From NCBI GenBank assembly GCA_023251555.1, contig JAHEYN010000005.1, positions 56,828 to 120,827 of the forward strand: a DNA stretch of 64,000 nt, read 5' to 3'. Shown here piece after piece: positions 1 through 7,609 of the stretch; positions within the stretch are counted from its first letter, which is position 1, and each line of letters opens with the position of its first letter. This stretch comes from Bacteroidota bacterium. GTDB lineage: Bacteria; Bacteroidota; Bacteroidia; AKYH767-A; JAHEYN01. Below the pieces are notes generated by a model. The model was not told the DNA's origin and made no database searches. It worked only from the letters and a program-made list of their open reading frames with translations. The translations under genes were made by a program, and so were the position numbers.

Positions 1-27
1 AATGGCAATAAACTGGTATTACCCCTC

Positions 28-73
28 CGGGCAAGCCCCGGAGCCTCTTGTCCGCCGTAGCGGAACGCGAAGA
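28..73. other. two small hairpins upstream of the first gene
   Basis: The stretch holds a GC-rich inverted repeat (CTCCGGG, 5-nt loop, CCCGGAG) followed by TCCGC-CGTA-GCGGA. Neither is followed directly by a T tract on the plus strand; the nearest T-rich run lies about 50 nt further on. They could be the end of a transcript from outside the window or part of the leader of the beta-helix gene. No clear TAnnTTTG promoter is visible between here and the start codon. Confidence 0.35.
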
Positions 74-165
74 CGGATTAACACGCCTGTTGATAAAAAA
101 AAGAAACAAAGACTGTTTTTTTTCGTAGCATTATACATTGTATTGTGTACAAAAACCCATACTGC

Positions 166-3100
166 ATGAAAAAAATCATTGTATTTGTTGCTGCAGCGAA
201 CCTGGCTTGTGCCAGTGCATTCGGGCAACTTACAGGGCAAAAATACATCCCTGGCGACTATGCCACCATCGCGGCTGCAATTGCAGACCTTAATGCAAAT
301 AACGTTGGGGCTGGGGGGGTAACCTTCAATATTGCCGCCGGGTACACCGAAACGGCTGCTAACCTTACAATAACATTTAATGTAACAGGTTCGGCTGCCA
401 ATCCCATCATTTTCCAGAAAAACGGGGGAGGCGCAAATCCTCTTATTACCGCGGGTGTGGGAGTGGGCACTGCCGACGGAATCTTTGAGCTAACAGGTAC
501 TGATTATGTAACGATTGACGGGATAGATCTTGCAGAAAACCCTGCAAACACCACATCAACAACGAGAATGGAATACGGTTACGGAGTCCTGGTTTACAGT
601 ACTGCAAACGGCGCGCAATATGTAACCATAAAAAACTGCAACATCAGCCTGACTAATCTCCAGGCCACCTCAGCGGGAATCAAATGTGCAAACCACACGC
701 CCACCTCTTCCACCAGCCTTTCCATGACATCAGGTCACAGCTCTTTCAACCAGTTTTATTCAAATGTGATTTCAAATGTCAATTACGGTATATGGCTCCA
801 ATCCTATACAACTGCAGGAGTGTACGGACAAAGTAACGAAGTCGGTGTCGGAGGAGCCAATACAATCAGCACTTTCGGGGGCAACGGAACAGCATGTTAC
901 GGCATTTACGCCTATTACCAGACGGGATTAAAAATCGCAAACAACATCATCAGCAATGCCACCAACTCTTCCACCGGAACAACCTATGGAATTTATCTTA
1001 ATTCACCTCTCGCAACTACCACCTCTACCACCGAAATATACGGAAACAGCATTTCCAATTTCAGCACCATCGGCACAGGCATCACTTATGGGATGTATAT
1101 CAGGACACAAAACAACAAGTCTGTTTACCAGAATAGTGTTAAGAGTTTGTCTTCGGCCGGGGCCAATGTTCTCGGAATATCCTTTGAGACCACCTCAAGC
1201 ACTACTGTATATGCCTACCAGAACATTATCGGGGCGCTGTCCACAGCAGCAGCAGCAGGCGTTGTAACAGGTTTGTATGTGGATCTCGGAACGACCATCA
1301 ACCTGGTCAGCAATATTGTAGGGGATCTCACCGCAACAGCCTCCACAAACACAAATGCGGTTATCGGTATGAGCATACAGGGGGGGGCAACTGCAAACGG
1401 TTACTACAACACAGTTTACCTCACGGGTACCGGGGGAGCAGGCTTCGGCAGTACGGCGCTTTATGCCAGTTCAACGCCCACGCTTACACTTAATAACAAC
1501 ATCTTCGTCAACACCGGCACTCCTTCAGGGGCGGGACTCGTTGTCGCATACAGGAGAACCACTACCACCCTCAGCACCTATTCCACTGCATCTTCACACA
1601 ACCTCTTTTATGCAGGCGTCCCTTCGGCAAGCAAACTCTTGTTCAGCGACGGAAGCAATAACATGCAGACCCTCTCCGCCTATTATGACTTTGCAACCTA
1701 TGCCATGGAAAGCGGCACAGTAAGTGAAAACCCCACATTCCTCAGCACCTCAGGCACAAACGTAAACTTCCTTCACCTCGACCCGAACGCTGCGAACCTT
1801 GCAGAAAGCGGTGGTGTTGAGATAGCCGGTTACACTTATGATGCAGATGCTTCAGGCACCAGGCCTGCAGGATCCTATCCCCTTGGCGGGCAATCGAAAG
1901 GGGGGGGATTTAAACCGGACATGGGGGCAGACGAGGCGGATGTCACCCCCGGAGCGCTTGTGTACCTTGGGGGAACCACCAACCAGCTTTCCGGGATTGC
2001 AACGCAGGGAGGGACCAACCAGAGCATTCTCCGCATGGACCTTCGCATCGGGGGGCATACAGGAACCCTGAATATTACCCAGTTTACCGTTAATGCGAAC
2101 GGCACTACCGCCATAGGGAATATCAATGCAACACCTTCTAAAACATATTACACAGGCACCAGCACAACTTTCAGCACTTCAACCTTATTCGGATCCACAA
2201 CCCCTACAATTGCAAACTATAATGTAACCGGATCCCAGGCCGCCCAGAACGGAACAAATTATTTCTGGCTGGCTTACGATGTGGGCGCCTCTGCCACCTG
2301 TGGAAATTTTATTGACGGGCAGTTTATCAGCACAATAGCCGGGGGGTCTTCAAAAACCATTACCGCACAGAGTCCTGCCGGAAACAAAAAAATTATGGGA
2401 GGTTGTGCCATTCCTTATTATACTATTGATAACACCATAGCTGCAAGCTGCAGTAATTATACTTCTTTTACTGCTGCCATTGCAGACCTGAACGGGTCCG
2501 CCCCTTCATGCCCCGTGGTGTTCAATGTAAAAGCCGGAACCACTTACACGGAATCAAACCTGGTTATCACTACCAGCGGCACGGCCACCAACACAATCAT
2601 CTTCCAGAAAAGCGGGTCGGGCGCCAACCCTATCATCACCGCCTCTACGGGTACAGGTACCATGGATGGAATTATACTGCTGTCAGGAACGGACTATATC
2701 ACTTTTGACGGAATCAACCTGCAGGAGAATGCAGCGAATGTCACCACCACCACCCAGATGGAATGGGGCTATGCACTTCTTAAGCCCTCTGCAAACGACG
2801 GATGTCAGCGTGTAACAATAAGGAACTGCAGTATTACCCTGAATAATGCAAATCCTTCCACCGCAGCAATATACTCCGGAAATCACACTACGGTATCCAC
2901 GACCGCGCTCACAGTAACTTCAAGCTCCGGCACCAATTCATATAATAAGTTTTACCTGAATACCATCACAAACACTTTTAACGGAATTTCCCTCGGAGGA
3001 TATAACGATCCTGCATCACCATACAGTTACTTCGACCAAAGTAACGATGTGGGCTATGACGGCGGAAACAACATCTCCAACTTCGGTGGCGCTACTGCTG

Positions 3101-5496
3101 CCAACTGCAGCGGCGTATACGCCATTTATCAAAACAACCTCAGGGTATCCAACAACACCATCAGCAACGGAAACAACACAAGCGTTGCTGCGGTAACCGG
3201 CTACCTGTGCGCCGTTTATACTGATGTCGGGCTTAACGCAAACGTCGATATTGTCAATAACAACATCACCGGCATAAACTCTACCACCACTTATATCCAG
3301 ACGAGAGCGATATATAATAAGATGGGCGGTTCAGGCACAAACAATACGGTAAACATATACAACAACATTGTGCAGAACTCTACCTGCCCTTACTATCCTG
3401 CAGGGATAAACAACGGTGCAACAGCTTACACAATAAACCTGTATGGGAACGAGTTCAGCAATACCAGCCCGGCTGCCGGTATTATTATAACAGGGATTTC
3501 CTCATCAACCCCTAATGGGTCCGGGAATTTCTATAACAATACTGTTCATGATATAACAGGCCCCCTCGGGATCACCGCCATGTCTTTCAATACAGGTCCT
3601 AACGCCAATACGGTATACAGCAATACTGTTTACAACTGCTCCATTTCTACAGCAAGCGAGGGCTGGTTCGAGTTTCTGACCGTCAGTGGCTCCGGTTCGG
3701 TATCATGCCATGACAATTCCTTTCATGATTGCAGCACCAGTAGTTCGGGAGGAACCTACGGGCCCATGCTGAAAGGAATCCAGGTGGCCGGAAGTTCCTC
3801 CTCGGATATTTACAGCAATACCCTGTACAATCTCACCCTTACCAATACCGGCCCGAACAATACTTACCAGATGATTCTCATCCAGACAAGCGGCACTGCG
3901 ACGAACGTGCATAATAATACCATCTATAACTGCAGCAGCGACAACCACATATACTGCCTTTACCTGTTCTCCAACTCAACCACGGTACATGACAACCAGA
4001 TCCATGACCTGACCTGCAATAAATGGGCTGTTTACGGAATGTTCGTGCAGGGAAGCGTGCTGGAGGAGATTTACAGCAATACCCTGTATAACATCACCGG
4101 CACTTATAATGTAGCCTATCTTGGTGCCGAGGGGATTTACGCCGGAGGACTCACCAGCACAAGCAAAAAAATCTATGATAACACAGTGCATGATATATAC
4201 GGTAATGTTGCCGGAGGAATAGGAGGATCGTGCAGCGGAAGCGGAACCCGCGACATATACCGGAACAAAGTATACACCATTTCGGGCAATACGAACACAG
4301 GGGCTTATCCCACTTATATCGTAGCAACAGGTCTTGATTTCGCTTCCGGCACCGCAAGCATCTATAATAACTTCGTTGCCGACCTCAGAGCGCCCAACAG
4401 CCCGAATGTGAATGCCATCATGGGAATACGCGTACAAAGCATGACGGGGCTGCTTTATTATAATTCCATTGCCTTCAGCGCATCAAGCTCCTCTGCGACA
4501 ACGTTCGGCAGTCATGGAATTTACATCCAGACTCCTGTTTCAACAGAACTTATTAATAACCTCGTGGTGAACACCTCCACACCAGGACCCACGGGAGGCG
4601 TAACAACAGCCCTCGGAAGCAGCTCCAACAATCTCGCACTGCTTTCCAACAACAACAACTATAACTCCTATTACGTAGGAAGTCCCTCTTCCAGTGTATT
4701 AACCTATTACGACGGAACCAATTCCAGCCAGACGCTTGCGGATTTCCAGACGCTTGTCTCGCCGCGTGAAGCCAACTCCATTGCTGCAAACCCCGTATTC
4801 ACTTCCACCACGGATCTCCATATAACAGATAATTCCGTTGTAGACATGGGAATTGCAATAGCTTCGCCCACAAATGATATTGACCAGCAGCTGAGGCCGG
4901 GCGGGTCCGCTCCTGAAATAGGTGCCGACGAAGTAGCATCCGCTCTTCCCGTTGTGCTGATTGATTTCCACGGAGAGGCCGGGGAACACAGCAATTATTT
5001 ATTCTGGGCAACGGCAACCGAAACCAGCAGCGACTATTTTCTGCTTGAGAAAAGTAAGGATGGTATAAGTTATACTACTGTTGGGAAAGTGAAGGGTGCA
5101 GGGAATTCTGTCCGGAAAAATTCATACTCACTTGAAGACGTCTTCCCGTCCGAAGGCCTGAATTACTACAGACTCAGCCAGTTTGACTTCAACGGGAAGC
5201 CCGGCATTTCGGGTGTTATCACACTCAGAAATACCGGAAACACAGAATTCTTCTTATTCCCTAACCCGACAAAAAGCAACCTGATACAGGGCAGCTTCTC
5301 CGGAAGTTCCGATCAGAAAATACTAATGGTGCTTTATAATACGCTTGGAGAAGAAGTATACTCCAAAGCAGTTGTCATAGATAATGGAAACTTTTTATTC
5401 TCCCCGGAACATTCAGAAAGTATCCCCCCCGGACTGTATTATATTATGGCAAGCACTGAGAAGAAGACCTTTAAGCAGAAGCTGGTTATTTATTGA
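166..5496 (+). CDS. giant T9SS-secreted right-handed beta-helix protein with duplicated N-terminal module
   Basis: Predicted surface or secreted protein of about 1776 residues. The ATG at 166 is preferred over the in-frame GTG at 145 because it starts a clean signal peptide (MKKIIVFVAAANLACASAFG). A first module (about residues 20-620) of short Asn/Gly/Ser/Thr-rich coils with many 'YxNxI' steps is typical of parallel beta-helix repeats. Next comes a domain at about 640-780 resembling the N-terminal domain of BNR-repeat proteins, then a second, homologous beta-helix module (about 790-1620). The end is a T9SS type A sorting domain (about 1700-1776, with FPNPTKS and a final basic KQKLVIY). It is not obviously in an operon. 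Family knowledge suggests adhesion or polysaccharide interaction, but no catalytic residues could be assigned. Long low-complexity Ser/Thr/Asn runs suggest an extracellular location. Confidence 0.85.
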   Translation: MKKIIVFVAAANLACASAFGQLTGQKYIPGDYATIAAAIADLNANNVGAGGVTFNIAAGYTETAANLTITFNVTGSAANPIIFQKNGGGANPLITAGVGVGTADGIFELTGTDYVTIDGIDLAENPANTTSTTRMEYGYGVLVYSTANGAQYVTIKNCNISLTNLQATSAGIKCANHTPTSSTSLSMTSGHSSFNQFYSNVISNVNYGIWLQSYTTAGVYGQSNEVGVGGANTISTFGGNGTACYGIYAYYQTGLKIANNIISNATNSSTGTTYGIYLNSPLATTTSTTEIYGNSISNFSTIGTGITYGMYIRTQNNKSVYQNSVKSLSSAGANVLGISFETTSSTTVYAYQNIIGALSTAAAAGVVTGLYVDLGTTINLVSNIVGDLTATASTNTNAVIGMSIQGGATANGYYNTVYLTGTGGAGFGSTALYASSTPTLTLNNNIFVNTGTPSGAGLVVAYRRTTTTLSTYSTASSHNLFYAGVPSASKLLFSDGSNNMQTLSAYYDFATYAMESGTVSENPTFLSTSGTNVNFLHLDPNAANLAESGGVEIAGYTYDADASGTRPAGSYPLGGQSKGGGFKPDMGADEADVTPGALVYLGGTTNQLSGIATQGGTNQSILRMDLRIGGHTGTLNITQFTVNANGTTAIGNINATPSKTYYTGTSTTFSTSTLFGSTTPTIANYNVTGSQAAQNGTNYFWLAYDVGASATCGNFIDGQFISTIAGGSSKTITAQSPAGNKKIMGGCAIPYYTIDNTIAASCSNYTSFTAAIADLNGSAPSCPVVFNVKAGTTYTESNLVITTSGTATNTIIFQKSGSGANPIITASTGTGTMDGIILLSGTDYITFDGINLQENAANVTTTTQMEWGYALLKPSANDGCQRVTIRNCSITLNNANPSTAAIYSGNHTTVSTTALTVTSSSGTNSYNKFYLNTITNTFNGISLGGYNDPASPYSYFDQSNDVGYDGGNNISNFGGATAANCSGVYAIYQNNLRVSNNTISNGNNTSVAAVTGYLCAVYTDVGLNANVDIVNNNITGINSTTTYIQTRAIYNKMGGSGTNNTVNIYNNIVQNSTCPYYPAGINNGATAYTINLYGNEFSNTSPAAGIIITGISSSTPNGSGNFYNNTVHDITGPLGITAMSFNTGPNANTVYSNTVYNCSISTASEGWFEFLTVSGSGSVSCHDNSFHDCSTSSSGGTYGPMLKGIQVAGSSSSDIYSNTLYNLTLTNTGPNNTYQMILIQTSGTATNVHNNTIYNCSSDNHIYCLYLFSNSTTVHDNQIHDLTCNKWAVYGMFVQGSVLEEIYSNTLYNITGTYNVAYLGAEGIYAGGLTSTSKKIYDNTVHDIYGNVAGGIGGSCSGSGTRDIYRNKVYTISGNTNTGAYPTYIVATGLDFASGTASIYNNFVADLRAPNSPNVNAIMGIRVQSMTGLLYYNSIAFSASSSSATTFGSHGIYIQTPVSTELINNLVVNTSTPGPTGGVTTALGSSSNNLALLSNNNNYNSYYVGSPSSSVLTYYDGTNSSQTLADFQTLVSPREANSIAANPVFTSTTDLHITDNSVVDMGIAIASPTNDIDQQLRPGGSAPEIGADEVASALPVVLIDFHGEAGEHSNYLFWATATETSSDYFLLEKSKDGISYTTVGKVKGAGNSVRKNSYSLEDVFPSEGLNYYRLSQFDFNGKPGISGVITLRNTGNTEFFLFPNPTKSNLIQGSFSGSSDQKILMVLYNTLGEEVYSKAVVIDNGNFLFSPEHSESIPPGLYYIMASTEKKTFKQKLVIY

Positions 5497-5553
5497 GACT
5501 CTCTTCAAAAACAAGATTAAGATCAGGGCAAAAGTGTTATTCACTTTGTTTTG

Positions 5554-5626
5554 TCGGGGAAGGGGGACTCGAACCCCCGGCCTCCACGTCCCGAACGTGG
5601 CGCGCTACCACCTGCGCTATTCCCCG
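5554..5626 (-). tRNA. tRNA-Pro (anticodon CGG)
   Basis: Read on the minus strand, the 73 nt fold as a full cloverleaf: acceptor CGGGGAA/TTCCCCG, D-stem GCGC/GCGC, anticodon stem CCACG/CGTGG with loop TTCGGGA (anticodon CGG), T-stem GGGGG/CCCCC with loop TTCGAGT, discriminator A. CCA is not encoded. It reads the proline codon CCG. The gene lies in the convergent gap between the beta-helix gene and nth. Confidence 0.95.
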
Positions 5627-5632
5627 TGCTGA

Positions 5633-6298
5633 TTACTTTAATCCCCTGCTTTTAGGTGTCAGCGTATTTTTCCTGTAATATTCACATTTTTTTTTTATTC
5701 CACACACATCACATTTGGGATTCCTTGCTACACAAGTGTAACGCCCGTGAAGAATCAGCCAGTGATGCGCAATGGATAGCTGCTCCTCCGGAATATACCT
5801 GACAAGCTGTTTTTCCGCTTCCAGAGGAGTTTTGGCATTTCTTGTCATACCCAGACGGGCCGAAACCCTGAACACATGCGTATCAACAGCCATGGCAGGT
5901 TGATTGAATAACACTGAAGCAAGAACATTGGCAGTCTTTCTTCCCACACCCGGAAGTTTTTGAAGTTCTCCGACATCGGGCGGAAGTTCGCCTTTATATC
6001 TGGCTACAAGCATCTTTGCCATACCCACAAGGTTCCTGGCTTTATTGTTAGGATAACTTATGCTCCTGATATACTGAAAAACCTTTTCGGGAGAAGCTGC
6101 GCCAAGGGCCGCAGCATCAGGGTATTGCTTAAACAGTGCTGGCGTTACCATGTTAACTCTCTTATCAGTACACTGTGCGGAAAGAATCACGGCAACCGCC
6201 AGCTGGTAAGGATTGGCATAATGCAATTCCGTCCCCGCCTCAGGCATGTGGCTGCTGAAGTATTTGAGTATTTGAGCAGTACGCTCTTTCCGGTTCAT
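5633..6298 (-). CDS. nth: endonuclease III (DNA glycosylase/AP lyase)
   Basis: Base-excision repair enzyme removing oxidised pyrimidines and cutting abasic sites. The 221 residues carry the helix-hairpin-helix LPGVGRKTA around residue 115, the catalytic Lys121 in that hairpin, and the catalytic Asp139 in VDTHVFR. The C-terminal [4Fe-4S] loop has Cys189-x6-Cys196-x2-Cys199-x5-Cys205, the standard spacing. Length matches the family (about 210-220). The stop lies seven bases from the tRNA-Pro gene. Transcription probably starts upstream of the gene at about 6300, where no strong promoter is visible; read-through from the sigma-factor genes is possible. Confidence 0.95.
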   Translation of the reverse strand: MNRKERTAQILKYFSSHMPEAGTELHYANPYQLAVAVILSAQCTDKRVNMVTPALFKQYPDAAALGAASPEKVFQYIRSISYPNNKARNLVGMAKMLVARYKGELPPDVGELQKLPGVGRKTANVLASVLFNQPAMAVDTHVFRVSARLGMTRNAKTPLEAEKQLVRYIPEEQLSIAHHWLILHGRYTCVARNPKCDVCGIKKKCEYYRKNTLTPKSRGLK

Positions 6299-6468
6299 AA
6301 GCAGTTAAGTCCCCCACCTGCCACGTACAAATGGGATATCTTCTGCAAATATAACTGATACCCCTTCGCAACTATAATATTCCGGTAAAATTGAGGCAAA
6401 TTCGCTCTGACTCAAAAAGCTGTGCACGTTAATGCACTGCAGCAAAAATTTATCGTCTGCCAATGAGG

Positions 6469-6708
6469 CTATACCCCACCGACTAATCTTGAATAATTGA
6501 ACACTTTTGAAAGACACTCCTCTCCGGGAGCGTAAGAAATCTTACTAATCTCCCTTTCTGCAGCCTGTATATTAATAATAATATCCCTGAAGGTTTCCCT
6601 TAAAACAGGATCTGCACTCAGGGCAGTCTCAACCCTTACAGTATCAGAGAGAGAGGTTTCGTTACAGGCAAAAAGGAGAAGTTCATTAAAGGTAACTTGT
6701 TGTTTCAT
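6469..6708 (-). CDS. small protein downstream of ECF sigma factor, possible anti-sigma or accessory protein
   Basis: A 79-residue acidic protein, 69 nt downstream of the sigma-factor gene and in the same direction. It has no signal peptide and no membrane segment. The pattern NELLLFACNETSLSDTVRVE, then a helix rich in Asp/Arg/Glu and a C-terminal KVFNYSR, resembles short Bacteroidota proteins often found beside ECF sigma factors (recollection, not a search). It lacks the HxxxCxxC zinc-finger motif of ZAS anti-sigma factors, so any anti-sigma role is inference from position only. Start is the ATG at 6708. Confidence 0.65.
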   Translation of the reverse strand: MKQQVTFNELLLFACNETSLSDTVRVETALSADPVLRETFRDIIINIQAAEREISKISYAPGEECLSKVFNYSRLVGGV

Positions 6709-6777
6709 GGGCAGTATTTTTTAAACACTACACAAAAACGGGAAAAGTATCTCAATATTGCATGCTGCCGGAAAAAA

Positions 6778-7362
6778 TCACTGAACAACCATGTGCCTGC
6801 GCTCAATCAGTTTTCTCAGGTTGATCAGGGCATATCTCATTCTTCCAAGAGCCGTATTGATACTCACATTGGTTACCGAAGCTATTTCCTTAAAATCCAT
6901 TTCACCATAATGGCGCATAACAAGCACTTCCCTTTGTTCGCGGGGAAGCAGTTCAATAAGACTTCTCACCTGCTGATGGATCTGCCGGGTGATTGTTTTC
7001 TCTTCCGCATTTTCCTGCTTATCGGGAATTATATCAAAAATGCTGAACTCCTCTGTTTCGCGGAGCTTGGGCATACGGTTTTCTTTCCTGAAGTGGTCAA
7101 TAGCCAAATTATGAGCAATGCGTACCACCCAGGGAAGAAATTTGCCTTCCTCTTTATAACTCCCCGAACGCAGGGTGTTTATGATCTTAACAAAAGTGTC
7201 CTGAAATATATCCTCTGCAAGTTCGCGGTTTTTCACAATAAGATAAATATAGCCAAACACCCTGTGCCTGTGCCTTTTTATCAATACCTCTATGCTTTTT
7301 GCGGAACCACCCAGGTAACTGCTGATAAGTTCCTGGTCCGTGAGAGATTTTAATATACACAT
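6778..7362 (-). CDS. ECF-type RNA polymerase sigma factor (sigma-70 family)
   Basis: A 194-residue two-domain ECF sigma factor. Region 2 contains AEDIFQDTFVKII and FLPWVVRIAHNLAIDHFRKE, the -10 recognition helix region. After an acidic linker comes region 4 with LPREQREVLVMRHYGEM and the helix-turn-helix FKEIASVTNVSINTALGRMR. The upstream in-frame ATG at 7392 is rejected because a good Shine-Dalgarno (GGAGG at about 7371-7375, minus strand) sits correctly before the ATG at 7362. A Bacteroidota-type promoter lies about 160 nt upstream, leaving a long leader. The downstream 79-residue protein may be its partner. The target regulon is unknown. Confidence 0.92.
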   Translation of the reverse strand: MCILKSLTDQELISSYLGGSAKSIEVLIKRHRHRVFGYIYLIVKNRELAEDIFQDTFVKIINTLRSGSYKEEGKFLPWVVRIAHNLAIDHFRKENRMPKLRETEEFSIFDIIPDKQENAEEKTITRQIHQQVRSLIELLPREQREVLVMRHYGEMDFKEIASVTNVSINTALGRMRYALINLRKLIERRHMVVQ

Positions 7363-7521
7363 GGTTAATCCTCCATTAATTAAATAAAACAAGACTTTTA
7401 CTTAATGTAGAATTTTACCTATGTGCGTCCTCCCTAATTTTTAAAGTTTAAATAATCAGCGCCTTTTTTATAAAAAACGGGGCATATTATGATTTATTGT
7501 ATAACACACCTTATTTCTTTT

Positions 7522-7553
7522 CAAAGGTAAGAAACGATACATTCAAAAGCAAA
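7522..7553 (-). promoter_or_regulatory. Bacteroidota-type promoter for the ECF sigma factor
   Basis: On the minus strand the -33 element TTTG (7550-7553) is followed after 20 nt by TACCTTTG (7522-7529), an exact TAnnTTTG match. Predicted transcription start is near 7515, giving a leader of about 150 nt before the ATG at 7362, long enough for leader regulation, though no riboswitch fold was recognised. Confidence 0.65.
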
Positions 7554-7572
7554 TACCATGTTTCAAATTTAT

Positions 7573-7580
7573 TAGCTTTG
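7573..7580 (+). promoter_or_regulatory. candidate -7 element of uvrA
   Basis: TAGCTTTG matches TAnnTTTG and lies 30 nt before the uvrA start. No convincing -33 TTTG is seen at the right spacing, so the call is tentative. Confidence 0.4.
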
Positions 7581-7609
7581 CCCTCCCCTCTCCGGGCAAA
7601 ACAAACACC

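Noticed and set aside
5633-6358. Plus-strand open frames opposite nth, and similar long antisense frames inside uvrA, ispH, ilvE and the PorE-like gene
   Set aside because: They are mirror frames of well-supported genes and show no recognisable motifs.
6305-6517. 70-codon minus-strand open frame between nth and the small protein
   Set aside because: It overlaps the end of the 79-residue gene, has no family-like motif and odd composition; likely chance.
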